Positions 42,198 to 49,767 of a DNA stretch of 64,000 nucleotides are shown here, piece after piece (position 1 is the first letter of the stretch; every line of letters starts with the position of its first letter). A program made the translations under genes and the position numbers. Source of the DNA: Thermoplasmata archaeon (GTDB lineage: Archaea; Thermoplasmatota; Thermoplasmata; Lutacidiplasmatales; UBA184); NCBI GenBank assembly GCA_027315165.1, contig DAHUYN010000001.1, forward strand, positions 124,001-188,000, read 5' to 3'. Below the pieces are notes generated by a model. It saw only the letters and a program-made list of their open reading frames with translations, was not told where the DNA came from and did no database searches.

Positions 42198-43259
42198 GTG
42201 GAGTTCTCCGACCTCACGGGCTACCGTTCGAGGCTCGAGGGCCTCCTTCGCGCGCAGTACGCGCAGGCCCGACGCGCGACGGCGCCGGCGCTCCGGGGCT
42301 CCGTCGACGCCCTCTCCGAGTTCACGCTGCGGGGCGGCAAGCGGTTCCGGGCGCTCTTGGTGCTCGGGGGCTACTGGATCGCCTCGGGCGCGTCGCCGGA
42401 GGCGGCGCTCCCCGCGGCGGCGGCGCTCGAGCACTTCCAGACCTGGATGCTCGTCCACGACGACATCATCGACCATTCCGAGGAGCGACGCGGCGGGCCC
42501 ACGCTGCATCGAAGCCTCGCGGGCGCGCACGCGGCCGCCGGTCGCCTCGGGGACGCGGAGGCGACGGGCACGGGGCTCGCGATCACCCTCGGGGACCTCG
42601 AGGAGCCGTTCACGCTCGACGCACTGCTCTCGGTGCGCGTTCCCCAAGCGCGGCGCCTCGCGGCGGCGGCCGAGTACGTCGCGATGACCCGTGCGACGGC
42701 CTACGGCCAGCTTCTCGACATTCAGAACGGGAGCCTCCCGGTCGAAGAGGTCCGCGAGGCCGATGTCCTCAAGGTCCACGAGCTCAAGTCGGCGGTCTAC
42801 ACCGTCTCCTCGCCGCTGCGCATCGGGGCGCTCCTGGGCGGGGCGCGCCCCGCGCTCACGAGCGACCTCGAGGCGATCGGCCTCGACCTCGGCATCGCCT
42901 TCCAGCTTCGGGACGACGTCCTCGGGGCCGGACTCGGGGACGGCGACCCGGGCAAGAGCGCGAACGACCTCGTCGAGGGGAAGCGGACGCTCCTCGTCGT
43001 GCGGGCCTGGGCCAAGGGCTCGGCGACGGACCGGGCGGCGCTCCGCGCCGTCCTCGGCGTCGCGACCGCCGCCCCCGGTGACGTCGCCCAGGCGGTGGAG
43101 GTCCTTCGTTCGACCGGCAGCGCCGCCTACTCGGAGGCGCGGATCGCCCAGCTCACGAAGCGGGCCTACGCGAGGCTCGAGGCGAGCCGGGCCGTCCCGG
43201 CGCGGGCGAAGCCGCTGCTCCGAGAGATCGGGGACCGGCTGGTCCGTCGGAGCACGTAG
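42198..43259 (+). CDS. Polyprenyl (geranylgeranyl) diphosphate synthase
   Basis: A 353-residue trans-prenyltransferase that builds C15-C20 isoprenoid diphosphates for ether lipids. It has GGKRFRALLVL near residue 45, the first aspartate-rich motif VHDDIIDHSEERRGGP near residue 90, FQLRDDVLGAGLGD for the second motif near 235, and GKSANDLVEGKRTLL. The second motif reads DDVLG rather than DDxxD, a variant known in archaeal enzymes. It is the only lipid-backbone gene in view. Confidence 0.88.
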   Translation: MEFSDLTGYRSRLEGLLRAQYAQARRATAPALRGSVDALSEFTLRGGKRFRALLVLGGYWIASGASPEAALPAAAALEHFQTWMLVHDDIIDHSEERRGGPTLHRSLAGAHAAAGRLGDAEATGTGLAITLGDLEEPFTLDALLSVRVPQARRLAAAAEYVAMTRATAYGQLLDIQNGSLPVEEVREADVLKVHELKSAVYTVSSPLRIGALLGGARPALTSDLEAIGLDLGIAFQLRDDVLGAGLGDGDPGKSANDLVEGKRTLLVVRAWAKGSATDRAALRAVLGVATAAPGDVAQAVEVLRSTGSAAYSEARIAQLTKRAYARLEASRAVPARAKPLLREIGDRLVRRST

Positions 43260-43268
43260 CGTTCGCGC

Positions 43269-43646
43269 CTACGGGGGCGCGGCGCCGCCGGAGGGCTGCA
43301 CGCCGGCGGCCTGGAGCGCTTCCGAGAGCTGCTTTTGCATCTCGTTGTAGCGGTCCTTCAAGTGGTTCTCCTGGCGCTCGATCGACTTGACGCGGATCTC
43401 GAGCGTCTCCTTCTCCTCCGAGAGGAGGTCCTCGACCTCCTTGCGCCCCTTCGCCTTGACGAGGAGCCCGCCGATCGGCCGGTAGACGGTCGCCTCCTCC
43501 GGGAGCTTTTGGACCTCCTCGAGGGTCCGGCTCGTCTCCCTCAGCTTGAGGTCCATCTGCAGGCGCTGCTGCGCGACCGTCGAGAGGTCCTGCTGCAGGC
43601 GCTGGAACTGGCGGAGGTCGTTCTGGAGCTTTGCCGGAAGGGCCAC
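43269..43646 (-). CDS. pfdB: Prefoldin subunit beta
   Basis: A 125-residue chaperone subunit that delivers unfolded proteins to the thermosome. Two long coiled-coil helices (LQNDLRQFQRLQQDLSTVAQQR and the C-terminal EKETLEIRVKSIERQENHLK) flank the beta hairpin VYRPIGGLLVKAKGRKEV, the standard prefoldin beta layout. Its partner pfdA is at 55022. A TTATC box lies 28 nt upstream of the ATG. It sits next to pcc1, a frequent archaeal arrangement. Confidence 0.92.
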   Translation of the reverse strand: MALPAKLQNDLRQFQRLQQDLSTVAQQRLQMDLKLRETSRTLEEVQKLPEEATVYRPIGGLLVKAKGRKEVEDLLSEEKETLEIRVKSIERQENHLKDRYNEMQKQLSEALQAAGVQPSGGAAPP

Positions 43647-43690
43647 GGCGCGGCCAGACGAGGTCCCGAAGATAAGCGCTTCGGGGACGA

Positions 43691-43954
43691 TCAGGGCCGT
43701 TGGACGATCGCCTCGGTCGCGTCGGCGAGCTCGACCCAGCCGAGGTAGGTGTTCAGCGCCGCGCGGAGGGCGCCGGTGTCCCGCGTGCCGATCCGCAGGC
43801 GGACCCGGCCCGGGGCGGGCTCGTCCAGCGTCGCGTGGGCCCTCGGCACCTCGCGGGCCGCCTCCGGCGCGAGCGTTCGCGCCAGCCGGCGGGCGGCCTC
43901 GGTCCCCGGATACTCGAGCAGGATCTCGGCCGACCAGACGTCGTGCGTCGTCAC
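43691..43954 (-). CDS. KEOPS complex subunit Pcc1
   Basis: An 87-residue protein. Pcc1 is the dimerising subunit of the KEOPS complex that makes t6A37 in tRNAs. The C-terminal DTGALRAALNTYLGWVELADATE matches the Pcc1 helix that binds Kae1, and the N-terminal half gives the paired strands (SAEILLEYPG, GRVRLRIGTRD). The GTG start overlaps the purB stop by four bases. Its position before pfdB agrees with the usual archaeal gene order. Confidence 0.8.
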   Translation of the reverse strand: MTTHDVWSAEILLEYPGTEAARRLARTLAPEAAREVPRAHATLDEPAPGRVRLRIGTRDTGALRAALNTYLGWVELADATEAIVQRP

Positions 43955-45315
43955 GCGGCGAGCTCCCGACGGAGCGCCGCGACGACGCGGTCGGTCTTCT
44001 CGGCGGCCGCCTGAACGTACCGGGCGGGGTCGAGGAGCTCGGTCACCTCCTCGGGCCCGAGGAGGGAGAGGACGCGCGCATCGGAACGAGCCCGCTGGGC
44101 CAGGTCGCCCGCGGCGCCGAGGTCTCGCGTGAGCGTGCGCAAAAGCTCGTGCGCCTCGCTCCGGGGCAGGCCCCGGGCCGTGAGCGCGAGCATGAGGCTC
44201 TCGGTCATCGCGCCGCCGCCCGCCTCCGCGAGGTGACGGGCCATCGCCGCCTCATCGACGCGGAGCCCGCGGAAGACCCGGGTCAGCTTGGTGAGGAGGT
44301 CGTCGGCGAGGACGATCGCGTGCGGCAGGACGATCCGCTCGTTCGCCGAGTTGGAGAGGTCCCGCTCGTGCCAGAGGACCATGTTCTCGAGCGGCGGGAG
44401 CGCGAACGCCCGCACGAGCCGCGCGAGCGACGTGACGTTCTCCGAGAGCATCGGGTTGCGCTTCTGCGCCATCGTCGAGCTCCCGACCTGTCGCCGCTCG
44501 TCGAACGGCTCCGCCACTTCGGCGATCTCGGTCCGCTGGAGGTTCCGGACCTCGGTCGCGAGGCGCTCGGCGGTCCCGGCGACGATCGCGAGAAGGTTCG
44601 TCAGTTCGGCGAGCCGGTCCCGACCGACGATCTGCGTCGGCGCCTCGTCGGCCGTGAGGCCGAGACGTCGCATCACACCGCTCTCGACCGCGGCGGCGTT
44701 CGGGCCGAACCCGGCACCGGTGCCGACGGCGCCGGCCATCTTGCCGACCGCCACGCGGGGCCGGAGCTCGTCGAGCCGGCGGCGGTCCCGGAGGACCTCG
44801 GCGGCGCCGACGGCCGCCTTGTAGCCGAACGTCTGGGGCACGGCGTGCTGGCCGTGGGTCCGGCCGACCTCGGGCGTGCGCGCGTGTCGCTCGGCGAGGT
44901 CGAGAAGGGCCGTGGCGAGCTCCGTGAGGTCGACCCGGAGGGTCGCGATCGCCTCCCGAAGCTCGAGGCCGAGCGCCGTGTCCGTGATGTCGCCGCTCGT
45001 CGCCCCGAAGTGGACCCAGGCGCCGCCGGGCCCGGAGCGCTCGGCAAGGGCGAGCGCGATCGCCATCACGTCGTGCCGCAGCGACTCCTCGAGCTCGTCG
45101 ACGCGAGCGAGCGCGACCTCGCCGCTGCGGGCGGCCGCCGCGATCGCCTTCGCGGCCTCCGCGGGGACCATGCCGAGCTCCGCTTCGGTCTCGGCGAGCG
45201 CCGCCTCGACCTCGAGCGCGCGCGACAGCCGGGCCTCTCGCGAGAAGAGGCGTCGGACCTCGGGCCGTCCGTACCGGAACTCGAGCGGGCAGAGAGGGGA
45301 GGACTCGTCGGCCAC
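43951..45315 (-). CDS. purB: Adenylosuccinate lyase
   Basis: A 454-residue fumarase/aspartase-superfamily enzyme of purine synthesis. It splits SAICAR to AICAR and adenylosuccinate to AMP. RYGRPEVRRLFSREARL is at the start, then HFGATSGDITDTALG near residue 95, GRTHGQHAVPQTFG near 150, and the signature loop GSSTMAQKRNP near 280. Helices of the C-terminal lyase domain follow. The GTG start has a TATATAT box centred 25 nt upstream, an apparently leaderless transcript. Confidence 0.93.
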   Translation of the reverse strand: MADESSPLCPLEFRYGRPEVRRLFSREARLSRALEVEAALAETEAELGMVPAEAAKAIAAAARSGEVALARVDELEESLRHDVMAIALALAERSGPGGAWVHFGATSGDITDTALGLELREAIATLRVDLTELATALLDLAERHARTPEVGRTHGQHAVPQTFGYKAAVGAAEVLRDRRRLDELRPRVAVGKMAGAVGTGAGFGPNAAAVESGVMRRLGLTADEAPTQIVGRDRLAELTNLLAIVAGTAERLATEVRNLQRTEIAEVAEPFDERRQVGSSTMAQKRNPMLSENVTSLARLVRAFALPPLENMVLWHERDLSNSANERIVLPHAIVLADDLLTKLTRVFRGLRVDEAAMARHLAEAGGGAMTESLMLALTARGLPRSEAHELLRTLTRDLGAAGDLAQRARSDARVLSLLGPEEVTELLDPARYVQAAAEKTDRVVAALRRELAA

Positions 45316-45336
45316 GGCCGTCGAGCCGGGGGTCTC

Positions 45337-45343
45337 TATATAT
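45337..45343 (-). promoter_or_regulatory. TATA box for purB
   Basis: TATATAT is centred 25 nt from the purB GTG. It could also serve the divergent carbamate kinase gene, whose start is 68 nt away. Confidence 0.6.
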
Positions 45344-45410
45344 GGGTGCCGCCGGCGGGCGCTCGCTATTTGCCCCCGACCCTCCTCGACCTCGAGGAGG
45401 GGTGAAGCCG

Positions 45411-46364
45411 GTGCGCGTTCTCGTGGCGCTCGGAGGGAACGCCCTCCAGCGGGCCGGCGGGGACGGCAGCTGGCAGGAGATGGTCCGCCAGATGCGGGCG
45501 ACGGCGCCGGCGCTTGCGGCCCTCGCCCGAGACGGCCACGAGCTCGTCGTCACGCACGGCAACGGACCCCAGGTCGGTGCGCTGCTGCGCCAGAACGAGC
45601 TCGCCCGCCGCGAGGTGCCGCCGAGGCCGATGTCGGTGCTCGGGGCGCAGTCGCAGGGGGAGGTCGGCCTCCTCGTCCAGCAGGAGCTCACACAAGCCCT
45701 CACCGTCGCGAGGGTCCCGAGGACCGTCGTCGCCTTCCTCTCGCGAATGGAGGTGAGCGCGAAGGACCCCGCCTTCCGACGTCCGACGAAGCCGGTCGGG
45801 CCCTACTACGCGGAGTCGGAGGCGCGCCTGCTCCGCAAGCGGGAGGGCTGGGCGATGGACTATGACGGGGCGCGGGGCGGCTGGCGCCGCGTCGTCGCCT
45901 CGCCGAGGCCGGTGCGCTGGCTCGAGGCCGAGGCCGTCGCGCGCGTGCTTGGCGAGGGGGGCGGGGCCACCTACGTCCCGGTCGTCGCCGGCGGAGGCGG
46001 CGTGCCCGTCGTCGCCCGGGCCGAGGGGCGGTACGAGGGCGTCGACGCCGTGATCGACAAGGACCTCGCCGCCGGCGTCGTCGGGGCCGCGCTCTCGGTC
46101 GAGCTCCTCGCCGTCGTCACCGATGTGCCGGCCGTCGCCGTCGGGTTCCGAAAGCCCTGGGAGCGCTGGCTCGGCGCCGTCTCGGTCGAGGAGCTCACGG
46201 CCCATCAGGCGCGCGGGGAGTTCGCCGAGGGGTCGATGGGCCCGAAGGTCGAGGCGGCGCTCGACTTCCTCGCGCACGGGGGCCGCCGGGTCGTGATCAC
46301 GGATATCCCGTCGCTCGGCCGGGCCCTCCGCGGCGAGGCCGGCACGAGGGTCGAGCGCGCCTAG
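45411..46364 (+). CDS. arcC: Carbamate kinase
   Basis: A 317-residue amino-acid-kinase-fold enzyme that interconverts carbamoyl phosphate and ADP with carbamate and ATP. It has ALGGNALQRAGG at the start, THGNGPQVGALLRQ near residue 48, LVQQELTQAL near 95, a KPVGPYY loop and PVVAGGGGVPVV near 200. DAVIDKDLAAG and late GSMGPKVEAALDF complete the signature. GTG 45411 is chosen because GAGGAGGG lies eight bases upstream; GTG 45402 is the alternative. No arcA or arcB is adjacent. Confidence 0.9.
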   Translation: MRVLVALGGNALQRAGGDGSWQEMVRQMRATAPALAALARDGHELVVTHGNGPQVGALLRQNELARREVPPRPMSVLGAQSQGEVGLLVQQELTQALTVARVPRTVVAFLSRMEVSAKDPAFRRPTKPVGPYYAESEARLLRKREGWAMDYDGARGGWRRVVASPRPVRWLEAEAVARVLGEGGGATYVPVVAGGGGVPVVARAEGRYEGVDAVIDKDLAAGVVGAALSVELLAVVTDVPAVAVGFRKPWERWLGAVSVEELTAHQARGEFAEGSMGPKVEAALDFLAHGGRRVVITDIPSLGRALRGEAGTRVERA

Positions 46365-47134
46365 GCCGGACCCGGTCCCGGGCCCTCGAGCACGCTCGCG
46401 ACGCGGCTCCCGTACTGGAACGCCCGCTTCGGCCGGTCGACGAGCGCTTGAGGAAGCCCGAGGGACCGGGCGACGCGTCGAAGCGCCTCCTTGGGCCGCT
46501 CGCCTCCGGCGAGGTCGGGGACCCGAAGCCGGCGCGCGAGTTCGACGACGGCGTCGTCGAGGTAGGGCGCCTCGACGCGGACCCCGGCCCGAGAGGCCCA
46601 CGCCACGGTCCAGGGCCACTCGACCTCGCGCAGTCTCGCGAGGTCCGCCTCCGCGCGCGCGCGCGCCGCGCTCGGCGAGAGGCCTCGATAGTGCCGGTAG
46701 CCGAAGAACAGCTCGTCCGCGCCCTGCCCGAGGAGGACCGTCCCTCCCGGCGTCGTCGCCTCGAGGGCGAGAGCGAGCGAGACCCGCACGCTCCGCAGGG
46801 GCTCGCGCAGGCCTTCGGGGACGACGGACGGGTCCCGCGCGCGGCGAAGCACGCTCTCTCGGGAGACCTCTCGGACCTCGTGGAGCAGCCCGAGCTCGAG
46901 GGCGCCAGCCCGCGCCGCGGCGAGGTCCGGGGCCCCGGCGACGCCGACGGTGACGAGGCGGGGATCGGGGGGCTTTGGAAGGAGGTGGGCGAGCAGCGAG
47001 GAGTCGAGCCCGCCCGAGAACAGGACCGTGCACGACGCGCCGCCTCGCGCACGGGCCACGACGGCCTCGACGAGAGCGGCGCCCAGCAGCTCGAGCTCGG
47101 GAGAGAACCCTCGCGGGACGGGCGCTGCGGCCAC
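46361..47134 (-). CDS. Stand-alone asparagine-synthase C-domain-like ATP-pyrophosphatase
   Basis: A 257-residue PP-loop ATPase with VLFSGGLDSSLLAHLL near residue 40, GQGADELFFGYRHYR near 145 and a late PKRAFQYGS. These are the AMP-forming amidotransferase signatures of AsnB. The N-terminal glutaminase domain is absent, so it would use ammonia or a partner. The product is unknown. Its stop and that of arcC share one CTAG. An AT-rich CTTATCTC about 32 nt upstream may serve it and the divergent HAD gene. Confidence 0.8.
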   Translation of the reverse strand: MAAAPVPRGFSPELELLGAALVEAVVARARGGASCTVLFSGGLDSSLLAHLLPKPPDPRLVTVGVAGAPDLAAARAGALELGLLHEVREVSRESVLRRARDPSVVPEGLREPLRSVRVSLALALEATTPGGTVLLGQGADELFFGYRHYRGLSPSAARARAEADLARLREVEWPWTVAWASRAGVRVEAPYLDDAVVELARRLRVPDLAGGERPKEALRRVARSLGLPQALVDRPKRAFQYGSRVASVLEGPGPGPA

Positions 47135-47161
47135 GGAGTTCCCCCGAGGGCGGGGTCAACT

Positions 47162-47169
47162 CTTATCTC
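47162..47169 (+). promoter_or_regulatory. TATA-like box between AsnB-like and GmhB-like genes
   Basis: CTTATCTC is centred 27 nt before GTG 47192 (leaderless spacing) and about 32 nt before the divergent GTG 47134. Confidence 0.45.
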
Positions 47170-47191
47170 ACGCGGTGCTCCCGAGGCCTCG

Positions 47192-47794
47192 GTGCGCCCT
47201 GTGACCGATCCCGTGGCCCGCGCGCCCGACGGTTCCGGGGCTCGGCTCCACCGGGCCGTCTACGTCGACCGCGACGGCACGGTGAACCCGGACCTTCGGT
47301 ACCTCGCCGATGCGAGCCGGCTCGAGGTCTACCTCGGCGTCGCCGAGGCGATCCGGCTGCTCCGCGCCCACGGCTACAAGGTCGTCTGCGTGACGAACCA
47401 GTCGGGGGTCGAGCGCGGCTACTACACGACCGAGGACGTCGAGCGGATCCACCGCCGGGTCAACGAGATTCTCCGACCCCAGGGCGCCGAGATCGACGCG
47501 TTCTACTACTGCCCGCACGCGCCGGCGTCGGACTGCCCGTGCCGCAAGCCGCGGACGGGCCTCTTCGAGCGGGCCGAGCGCGAGCTTCACCTGGCCCGCC
47601 GCGGGAGCGCCGTCATCGGGGACCGGGTCCTCGACATCGAGGCCGGCGAGCGGCTCGGCCTGCTCACGGTGCTCGTCGCCTCGCCCGGGCACGAGGAGGC
47701 GGTCCGGCAGGAGGTCGCGGCGCGCGGCGTTACCCCGGACCTCACGGCCCCGTCGATGCGCGCGGCGGCCGCGCGCCTCCTGGCGATCGGCTGA
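47192..47794 (+). CDS. GmhB/HisB-N-like HAD phosphatase
   Basis: A 200-residue HAD phosphatase of the histidinol-phosphatase / heptose-bisphosphatase group. It has YVDRDGTVNPD (nucleophile Asp) near residue 25, VTNQSGVERGYYT near 70, the zinc-binding loop YCPHAPASDCPCRKPRTG near 110, and IGDRVLDIEAGERLG near 145. This group makes ADP-heptose-type precursors or histidinol; which applies here is not clear. GTG 47192 follows a TATA-like box at 27 nt. Confidence 0.82.
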   Translation: MRPVTDPVARAPDGSGARLHRAVYVDRDGTVNPDLRYLADASRLEVYLGVAEAIRLLRAHGYKVVCVTNQSGVERGYYTTEDVERIHRRVNEILRPQGAEIDAFYYCPHAPASDCPCRKPRTGLFERAERELHLARRGSAVIGDRVLDIEAGERLGLLTVLVASPGHEEAVRQEVAARGVTPDLTAPSMRAAAARLLAIG

Positions 47795-47854
47795 CCCGAG
47801 CGCCCGAGGGCAAAGGTTGTATCCTCGCCGCCCTCGTCACCGACTAGGGCATCG

Positions 47855-48616
47855 TTGGTCCTCAGCCTGATCCCGGCCGTCGTCGGGGTCGCCGTGACGG
47901 CGGTGCTCGCCGTCGCGTCGGTCCTCTCTGGCGCCCTCACTGCATCCGCGGGGGCCGTCGCAGCCCTGTTCGGCGCGTTCGTCGTCATCCTGGGCGGGTT
48001 CCCGTTCCTCGGCCTCCTGGTCCTCTTCGTCGTCGCGAGCGTTCTCGCGACCCGCTACGGGTTCGACGAGAAGCACCGGCAGCACGTCCAGGAAGGCCGC
48101 GGCGGCGAGCGAGGGGTCTCGAACGTCGTCGCGCATGCGACCGTCCCGGCCGCGCTCGTCGCGACGGCGACGATCGCCCCCTCGCTCCTGCCCGCCCCCG
48201 CGCTCGCCGCCCTCTACACGGCGGCGCTCGCGTTCGGGACCTCGGACACCTTCGCGAGCGAGCTCGGCGTCCTCTCGGGCCGGGCGAGGAGCATCCTCAC
48301 CTGGCGACCGGTTACGCCCGGGACGAACGGCGGGGTCTCGGGGATGGGAGAGCTCTGGGCGTTCGTCGGCGCGCTCTCGATGTCGCTCGTGGCGGCGGCG
48401 CTGTTCCTCCTCTTCGGGACCCCGGCGCCGGTGGCCGCCGCGATCGTCGGGGGCGGCGCCGCCGCGGGGTTCCTCGGCTGCCAGGTCGACAGCGTCCTCG
48501 GCGAGACCCTCGAGAATCGGGGCTACCTCGGCAAGGGCTCGACGAACTTCCTCGCCATGGTGGCGAGCCTGGCCATCGGGGCCCTCTTCCTCGGCGTCTC
48601 GGGCGGTCTGCTGTGA
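47855..48616 (+). CDS. DUF92 family membrane protein (VTE6/TMEM19-like)
   Basis: A 253-residue membrane protein with about six helices. FGTSDTFASELGVLSG near residue 125 and the later TNGGVSGMGELWAFVGAL and GFLGCQVDSVLGETLENRG are the DUF92 signatures. Plant VTE6 of this family phosphorylates phytyl phosphate; an isoprenoid-phosphate kinase role in an archaeon would fit but is inference. The start is TTG 47855, preceded by GTTGTATCC. The downstream queC overlaps its stop by four bases. Confidence 0.82.
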   Translation: MVLSLIPAVVGVAVTAVLAVASVLSGALTASAGAVAALFGAFVVILGGFPFLGLLVLFVVASVLATRYGFDEKHRQHVQEGRGGERGVSNVVAHATVPAALVATATIAPSLLPAPALAALYTAALAFGTSDTFASELGVLSGRARSILTWRPVTPGTNGGVSGMGELWAFVGALSMSLVAAALFLLFGTPAPVAAAIVGGGAAAGFLGCQVDSVLGETLENRGYLGKGSTNFLAMVASLAIGALFLGVSGGLL

Positions 48617-49299
48617 GAGGGGGAGGCGCCGTCCGTGGGAGCGTCGTGCTGCTCTCGGGCGGCATGGACTCCGCCACCTGCCTCGCGCTGGCGGCCCGGC
48701 GGGACCCGCCGGTCCATGCGCTGACCGTGCACTACGGCCAACGGCACGCCCGAGAGCTCGCCGCCGCGCGGGCCCTCGCGCGGCGCTTCGAGGTCGCCTC
48801 GCACGCCGTCGTGCGCCTCCCCATCGGCCCGCTCCTCGGCTCGGCGCTCACCGACCGCACGCGCGCGCTGCCCCGGGGCCGGCGGCGCACGTCGATCCCG
48901 CCGACCTACGTCCCCGCGCGGAACACGCTCCTCCTCGCGCTCGCCCTCGGCGTCGCCGAGACCCGCCGGCTTCGAGCGATCTACCTCGGGGTGAACCAGG
49001 TCGACTATTCGGGCTACCCCGACTGCCGCCCGCCGTTCCTCGCCGCTTTCGACCGGCTGAGCCGCGTGGCGACGCGCGTCGGCGTCGAGGAGGGCTGGGC
49101 CCCGCGGGTGCGGGCCCCGCTCCTTAGGCTGAGCAAGGCCGAGATCGTCCGGCTCGGCGGCACGCTCGGCGTGCCGTGGGAGCTCACCTGGAGCTGCTAC
49201 GAGGGTGGACGGCGGCCGTGCGGCCTCTGCGACGCCTGCCGGCTGCGCGCGAAGGGGTTCGACGAGGCCGGCGTGCCCGACCCGGCGCTCTCGCGCTAG
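48613..49299 (+). CDS. queC: 7-cyano-7-deazaguanine synthase QueC
   Basis: A 228-residue PP-loop enzyme that converts 7-carboxy-7-deazaguanine to preQ0, the precursor of archaeosine in tRNA. It has VLLSGGMDSATCLALA near residue 13, VHYGQRHARE near 40, PPTYVPARNTLLLALAL near 95, YLGVNQVDYSGYPDCR near 120 and the zinc site SCYEGGRRPCGLCDAC near the end. The GTG start overlaps DUF92. Its TAG and the convergent mscL stop share one CTAG. Confidence 0.93.
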   Translation: MRGGGAVRGSVVLLSGGMDSATCLALAARRDPPVHALTVHYGQRHARELAAARALARRFEVASHAVVRLPIGPLLGSALTDRTRALPRGRRRTSIPPTYVPARNTLLLALALGVAETRRLRAIYLGVNQVDYSGYPDCRPPFLAAFDRLSRVATRVGVEEGWAPRVRAPLLRLSKAEIVRLGGTLGVPWELTWSCYEGGRRPCGLCDACRLRAKGFDEAGVPDPALSR

Positions 49300-49706
49300 G
49301 CCGGCAGCGACGACGTGCAGTTCGGGCACTTCGTCGCCTTGATCGAGATCGTCGAGATGCAGAACGGGCACTCCTTCGTCGTCGGCGGCGACGCCGCCAG
49401 CTTCGCCTTCTGCCGCTCGGCCATCTTTGCCATCGGGCGCACGATCGCGAAGAAGATCACGAGCGCGACGATGATGAAGTAGATCAGCGAGTTGATGAAC
49501 GCGCCGTAGGCGATCGTGCTGCCGTTGACCGTGACCCCGAAGGTCGAGAAGTCGGCGTGGCCGGGAATGCCGATGATCGGGTTGATGATGTAGGTGACGA
49601 GCGCGGAGACGACCGCCGCGAACGCGGTGCCGATCACGAAGGCGACCGCGAGGCTGATGATGTTCCCCTTGTTCAAGAAATCCCGGAACTCTTGCCAGAC
49701 GCTCAT
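49296..49706 (-). CDS. mscL: Large-conductance mechanosensitive channel with zinc-ribbon tail
   Basis: A 136-residue protein. The N-terminal FRDFLNKGNIISLAVAFVIGTAF and the second helix AYGAFINSLIYFIIVALVIFFAIV are the MscL pore and outer helices, with the usual NPIIG loop between. After a charged helix (RPMAKMAERQKAKL) the last 30 residues read CPFCISTISIKATKCPNC, a compact zinc ribbon that standard MscL lacks. It releases osmolytes under hypo-osmotic stress. A GAAATACC box lies about 35 nt upstream. Confidence 0.9.
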   Translation of the reverse strand: MSVWQEFRDFLNKGNIISLAVAFVIGTAFAAVVSALVTYIINPIIGIPGHADFSTFGVTVNGSTIAYGAFINSLIYFIIVALVIFFAIVRPMAKMAERQKAKLAASPPTTKECPFCISTISIKATKCPNCTSSLPA

Positions 49707-49767
49707 CGAGGACCCTCGGCCCTCAGGGAATGTCCCGGTATTTCTGCGTTTCCCGAGCGGAGGCCCG

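Noticed and set aside
42890-42930. Loss of the last Asp in the second aspartate-rich motif of the prenyl synthase
   Set aside because: A DDxxG form of this motif is known in archaeal geranylgeranyl diphosphate synthases, so it is not anomalous.
45366-47159. 597-residue minus-strand ORF across arcC and the AsnB-like gene
   Set aside because: Mixed shadow of two well-supported genes in other frames.
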